DNA of 37,346 nucleotides, from contig CANGSG010000003.1 in NCBI GenBank assembly GCA_947456435.1, positions 1-37,346 on the forward strand. The letters run 5' to 3'. Positions 34,714 to 37,346 of the stretch are shown here, in pieces. Position numbers and translations under genes: made by a program. The DNA comes from Hyphomicrobiales bacterium (lineage in GTDB: Bacteria; Pseudomonadota; Alphaproteobacteria; Rhizobiales; Beijerinckiaceae). The stretch's first letter is position 1. Every line of letters starts with the position of its first letter. A model generated the notes under the pieces. That model searched no databases. It was not told where the DNA came from and worked only from the letters and a program-made list of their open reading frames with translations.

Positions 34714-35526
34714 TTAGCCGAAAACCAGAAGCCCCGCGAGACCGGCCGCGCCGATAATAATTCGCCACCACGCGAAGACCGCGAAACCGTGTCGCGAGAC
34801 GTAACGCAACAGACTCGTCACAACAATTAAGCCCGAGATAAAGGCCGCAACAAAGCCGATGGCAATGAGGCCCGTCCCTGTGATCGTGAGATCTTTATAA
34901 CTTTTCATGAGATCATAAGCGAAAGCCCCGACCATTGTCGGTATCGCGAGAAAGAATGAAAACTCAGCGGCCGCTCTTTTATCGGCACCAAGGGCCATCG
35001 CGCCGACAATGGTTGCGCCTGAACGCGAGACGCCCGGAATCATCGCGATACATTGAATGATACCAATCTTGAAAGCCATGCTCAGCGGAAAGCGCGTGGC
35101 ATCATGATGTTTGCGCTCAAGCGGCAATTCATCAACGAGCAGAAGAATAAATCCGCCAGCGATCAAGGCGATGCATACAATCAACGGATTGAATAATACG
35201 CCCTTGATAAATCCGTGAAGCAAAGCCCCCACAACGGCGGCCGGTAAAAACGCAATCAAGATTCCAAAAATGAAAATGCGCGCTTGTTTGTCGCGCGCGG
35301 ATGCGAGCAGAATTTGCAACAGCCTTTTCACATAGACGAGGACGAGCGCCAAAATCGACCCGAGCTGAACGAGAACCGTAAAGGTTTTATCGAGCGTCGC
35401 ATCTTCGAAATTCAGACCGAGAAAATGTTCGGCAAGCAGAAGATGGCCGGTTGAGGAAACGGGCAGATATTCGGTGAGCCCCTCGATGATTCCGAGGATG
35501 ACGGCTTTCAAGGTCATAGCGTCCAT
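34714..35526 (-). CDS. uppP: Undecaprenyl-diphosphatase (UppP/BacA)
   Basis: A 270-residue membrane enzyme that regenerates undecaprenyl phosphate for cell wall synthesis. Motifs: [17 protein letters not shown] near the N-terminus and [10 protein letters not shown] in the second half, which form the catalytic site; about eight helices. Loss or excess affects bacitracin response in other bacteria. ATG at 35526 and ATG at 35517 are both possible; neither has a clear ribosome site. It is convergent with nth and divergent from the GST gene. Confidence 0.94.
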   Translation of the reverse strand: MDAMTLKAVILGIIEGLTEYLPVSSTGHLLLAEHFLGLNFEDATLDKTFTVLVQLGSILALVLVYVKRLLQILLASARDKQARIFIFGILIAFLPAAVVGALLHGFIKGVLFNPLIVCIALIAGGFILLLVDELPLERKHHDATRFPLSMAFKIGIIQCIAMIPGVSRSGATIVGAMALGADKRAAAEFSFFLAIPTMVGAFAYDLMKSYKDLTITGTGLIAIGFVAAFISGLIVVTSLLRYVSRHGFAVFAWWRIIIGAAGLAGLLVFG

Positions 35527-35680
35527 GGCAGGCCCGAATCATATTGTTTCGCGTCGACCACGGTTCTATACGGGTCCGAGTTGCGTCGCCAACCTGAATC
35601 GGCCGTCTTGTCGAATTTAGGGGGCGGCAAGAGTTAACGCCGTGCGTCGGCATCGGATGCAGTTGGATTTCGTACGTTTT

Positions 35681-36373
35681 ATGACCACGCTTTATCACGC
35701 CGCCTTTTGTCCCCAGTCCCGTTTCGTGCGGTTGGTCTTGGGTGAATTGGGTATCACCCCGACATTAATTGAAGAGCGCGTATGGGAGCGTCGCCGCGAA
35801 TTTATGGCGCTTAATCCCGCCGGCACAACGCCCGTTTTTGTTGAGCAAGCGGATTTGCCGCTTCCGGGGGGAGGCGTGATTGCCGAATATCTCGACGAAA
35901 CCCGTGGCCTTGGCATGGGAGACCGCCGCCTCTTGCCGGACCAGCCAGCCGAGCGCGCGGAAGTGCGCCGCTTGCTCGATTGGTTCAACGGCAAAATGTT
36001 TGACGAGGTGACCGGCTATCTCTTGCACGAGAAAATCACCAAACGCTTCATGTCGGCTGAGCAGGGCGGCGGCGGTCCAGATATGACACCCATCCGCGCC
36101 GCGAGGAACAATATCCGCTACCACCTCGCTTATATCGATTATCTGATGGCCGAGCGGAATTGGCTCGCCGGTCCAAAGCTCACTTATGCCGATCTCGCCG
36201 CCGCTGCGCAGATTTCCGTGGCCGATTATCTTGGTGACGTGCCTTGGTCGACCCATGAGCCCGCGAAACTTTGGTATCAAAAAGTCAAATCGCGTCCATC
36301 CTTCCGGCCGCTTCTCGCTGATCGCGTGCCGGGCATGGATCCGTCCGCGCATTATGCGGATCTCGATTTCTGA
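35681..36373 (+). CDS. Glutathione S-transferase family protein
   Basis: A 230-residue GST. The thioredoxin-like N-terminal domain starts TTLYHAAFCPQSRFVRLVLGELGI, with a C-P-x-S-R-like site and ALNPAGTTPVFVE, where the cis-proline lies; the helical C-terminal domain has NWLAGPKLTYADLAAAAQISVADYLGDVPW. The substrate is unknown. The frame is open from GTG at 35642, but ATG at 35681 matches the family start; no strong ribosome site marks either. Its TGA overlaps the apparent CTG start of queG. Confidence 0.86.
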   Translation: MTTLYHAAFCPQSRFVRLVLGELGITPTLIEERVWERRREFMALNPAGTTPVFVEQADLPLPGGGVIAEYLDETRGLGMGDRRLLPDQPAERAEVRRLLDWFNGKMFDEVTGYLLHEKITKRFMSAEQGGGGPDMTPIRAARNNIRYHLAYIDYLMAERNWLAGPKLTYADLAAAAQISVADYLGDVPWSTHEPAKLWYQKVKSRPSFRPLLADRVPGMDPSAHYADLDF

Positions 36374-37346
36374 GCCCCGCGGATGTCAAAACGGCGCTCG
36401 CCGCCGAAGCGAAAGCCGAGGGCTTTGATGCCTTTGGTGTCACAACGCCCGATGCGATTCCCGAAGCCGCCGACCGGTTACGAAACTGGCTCGACTCCGG
36501 CTTTCACGGGTCAATGACATGGATGGATGAGCGTGCGGACGAGCGCGCCAATCCTTCACTCCTCTGGCCCGAGGTGAGATCCATTGTGATGCTTGGTCTC
36601 TCTTATGCGCCCGATCACAATGTGCTCGATGATCTTCACCAAAAAGAGTTGGGCACAATTTCAGCCTATGCGCAGGCGCGTGATTATCACGACGTTATCA
36701 AATCGAAATTGAAACGCCTCGCGCGTTTCATGATCGATACAAAAACAAAGATGCACGCTTCAACCGACGACGAAGCTTCACCGGCTGTGAAAGTGTTTGT
36801 TGATACGGCGCCTGTGATGGAAAAAACACTCGCGCAGGCGGCCGGTTTGGGCTGGCAAGGCAAACACACGGTGCTTGTCTCCCGTACGCAGGGCTCTTGG
36901 TCTTTTCTCGGCGCGATTTACGCGAATTTCGAATTACCCGCGGATACAAAAGGCGACGATCATTGTGGAACATGCACACGGTGTTTGTCGATTTGTCCGA
37001 CCGATGCGTTCCCGTCGCCCTATCAACTCAACTCTACAAAATGCATCGCCTATCTCACCATTGAGCATAAAGGCCCGATTGAGCGCGGGTTGCGTTCGAA
37101 AATGGGTAACCGCATTTTCGGGTGTGATGATTGCCTGGCTGTGTGTCCGTGGAATCGTTTTGCGCAGATGTCGGCGGCCATGCGCCCCTATCTGAGAAAT
37201 GATTTGAAGGGCCTTTCTCTTCAAGAATTGTCCCGTCTTGATGACGCCGCTTTCCGCACTCTTTTTGCAGGCACGCCTGTGAAACGAACAGGGCGTGATC
37301 GTTTTCTGCGCAATGTTCTGATCGCCATGGGCAATTCAGCCAGGGA
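36370..37346 (+). CDS. queG: Epoxyqueuosine reductase QueG, 3' end outside window
   Basis: An open frame of 325 codons that runs off the right edge. It catalyses the last step of queuosine synthesis in tRNA with cobalamin and two [4Fe-4S] clusters. Seen: VFVDTAPVMEKTLAQAAGLGWQGKHT (catalytic Asp region), first cluster C199-x2-C202-x2-C205-x3-C209 (DHCGTCTRCLSICPTDAF), CIAYLTIEHKGPI and FGCDDCLAVCPWNRF for the second cluster. No ATG, GTG or TTG lies in frame before the conserved N-terminus (ADVKTALAAEAKAEGFDAFG); CTG at 36370, overlapping the GST stop as CTGA, is the best placed start. The GST and queG genes are therefore likely coupled. Confidence 0.93.
   Translation, partial: MSPADVKTALAAEAKAEGFDAFGVTTPDAIPEAADRLRNWLDSGFHGSMTWMDERADERANPSLLWPEVRSIVMLGLSYAPDHNVLDDLHQKELGTISAYAQARDYHDVIKSKLKRLARFMIDTKTKMHASTDDEASPAVKVFVDTAPVMEKTLAQAAGLGWQGKHTVLVSRTQGSWSFLGAIYANFELPADTKGDDHCGTCTRCLSICPTDAFPSPYQLNSTKCIAYLTIEHKGPIERGLRSKMGNRIFGCDDCLAVCPWNRFAQMSAAMRPYLRNDLKGLSLQELSRLDDAAFRTLFAGTPVKRTGRDRFLRNVLIAMGNSAR

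Overview
The window reads as chromosomal DNA of an alphaproteobacterium, most likely of the Rhizobiales/Hyphomicrobiales. The reasons are gene order and signals: hrcA divergent from rph-rdgB-hemW, a LpoA-like lipoprotein divergent from rsmI-yraN-gshB, dnaK-dnaJ followed by a PmtA-like methyltransferase and pyrF, a FixJ/FixK-type regulator pair, and RpoH promoters of the alphaproteobacterial form (CTTG-N18-CYTATnT). Codon use looks even across the window. I see no phage genes, complete insertion sequence, CRISPR array, rRNA or tRNA. The genus cannot be fixed from the sequence alone.

Layout. Positions 1-2441 (-): 5' part of a transporter-fused sensor histidine kinase. 2587-5279 (+): a PLP aminotransferase, a FixJ-type response regulator and a Crp/Fnr regulator of the FixK type. 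5442-5825 (-): a small lipoprotein. 5942-8087 (+): anmK and a cytosolic beta-lactamase-fold hydrolase, probably for peptidoglycan recycling. 8074-8820 (-) and 8926-9942 (+): a tRNA-methyltransferase-like protein and a polyprenyl diphosphate synthase. 10133-11099: a zinc-ribbon protein (+), a small membrane protein (-) and an NTF2-like protein (-), the last two downstream of lepA (-, to 12949). 13128-13970 (+): an EamA transporter preceded by a possible aromatic-rich leader peptide. 13981-15099 (-): hrcA. 15220-17731 (+): rph-rdgB-hemW. 17744-19072 (-): a LpoA-like lipoprotein. 19220-24914 (+): rsmI-yraN-gshB-glnD-grpE. 24924-33874 (-): alkB, a GNAT protein, gpmA, dapB, pyrF, pmtA-like, dnaJ, dnaK, an AraC-Ogt fusion and a DUF2244 protein (listed left to right; transcription runs the other way). 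33931-34707 (+): nth. 34714-35526 (-): uppP. 35681-37346 (+): a glutathione S-transferase and a partial queG.

How the genes fit together. Most are housekeeping: translation and RNA maturation (lepA, rsmI, rph, queG), nucleotide hygiene and repair (rdgB, alkB, ogt-type, nth), cell wall metabolism (anmK, LpoA-like, dapB, uppP), nitrogen sensing (glnD), redox (gshB, GST) and protein folding (grpE, dnaK, dnaJ, hrcA). The heat-shock genes give the clearest regulatory picture. Both grpE and dnaK have an RpoH-type promoter with the same 18-nt spacer. dnaK has a leader of about 130 nt with a GC-rich hairpin at its start, and a strong intrinsic terminator lies between dnaK and dnaJ.

I found no convincing new multi-gene system. 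The observations most worth testing are the aromatic-rich leader ORF and hairpins before the EamA transporter, the dnaK leader, the structured DNA at 9943-10132, the lysine-rich tail on endonuclease III, and the apparent CTG start of queG. All intergenic gaps are shorter than 300 bases.
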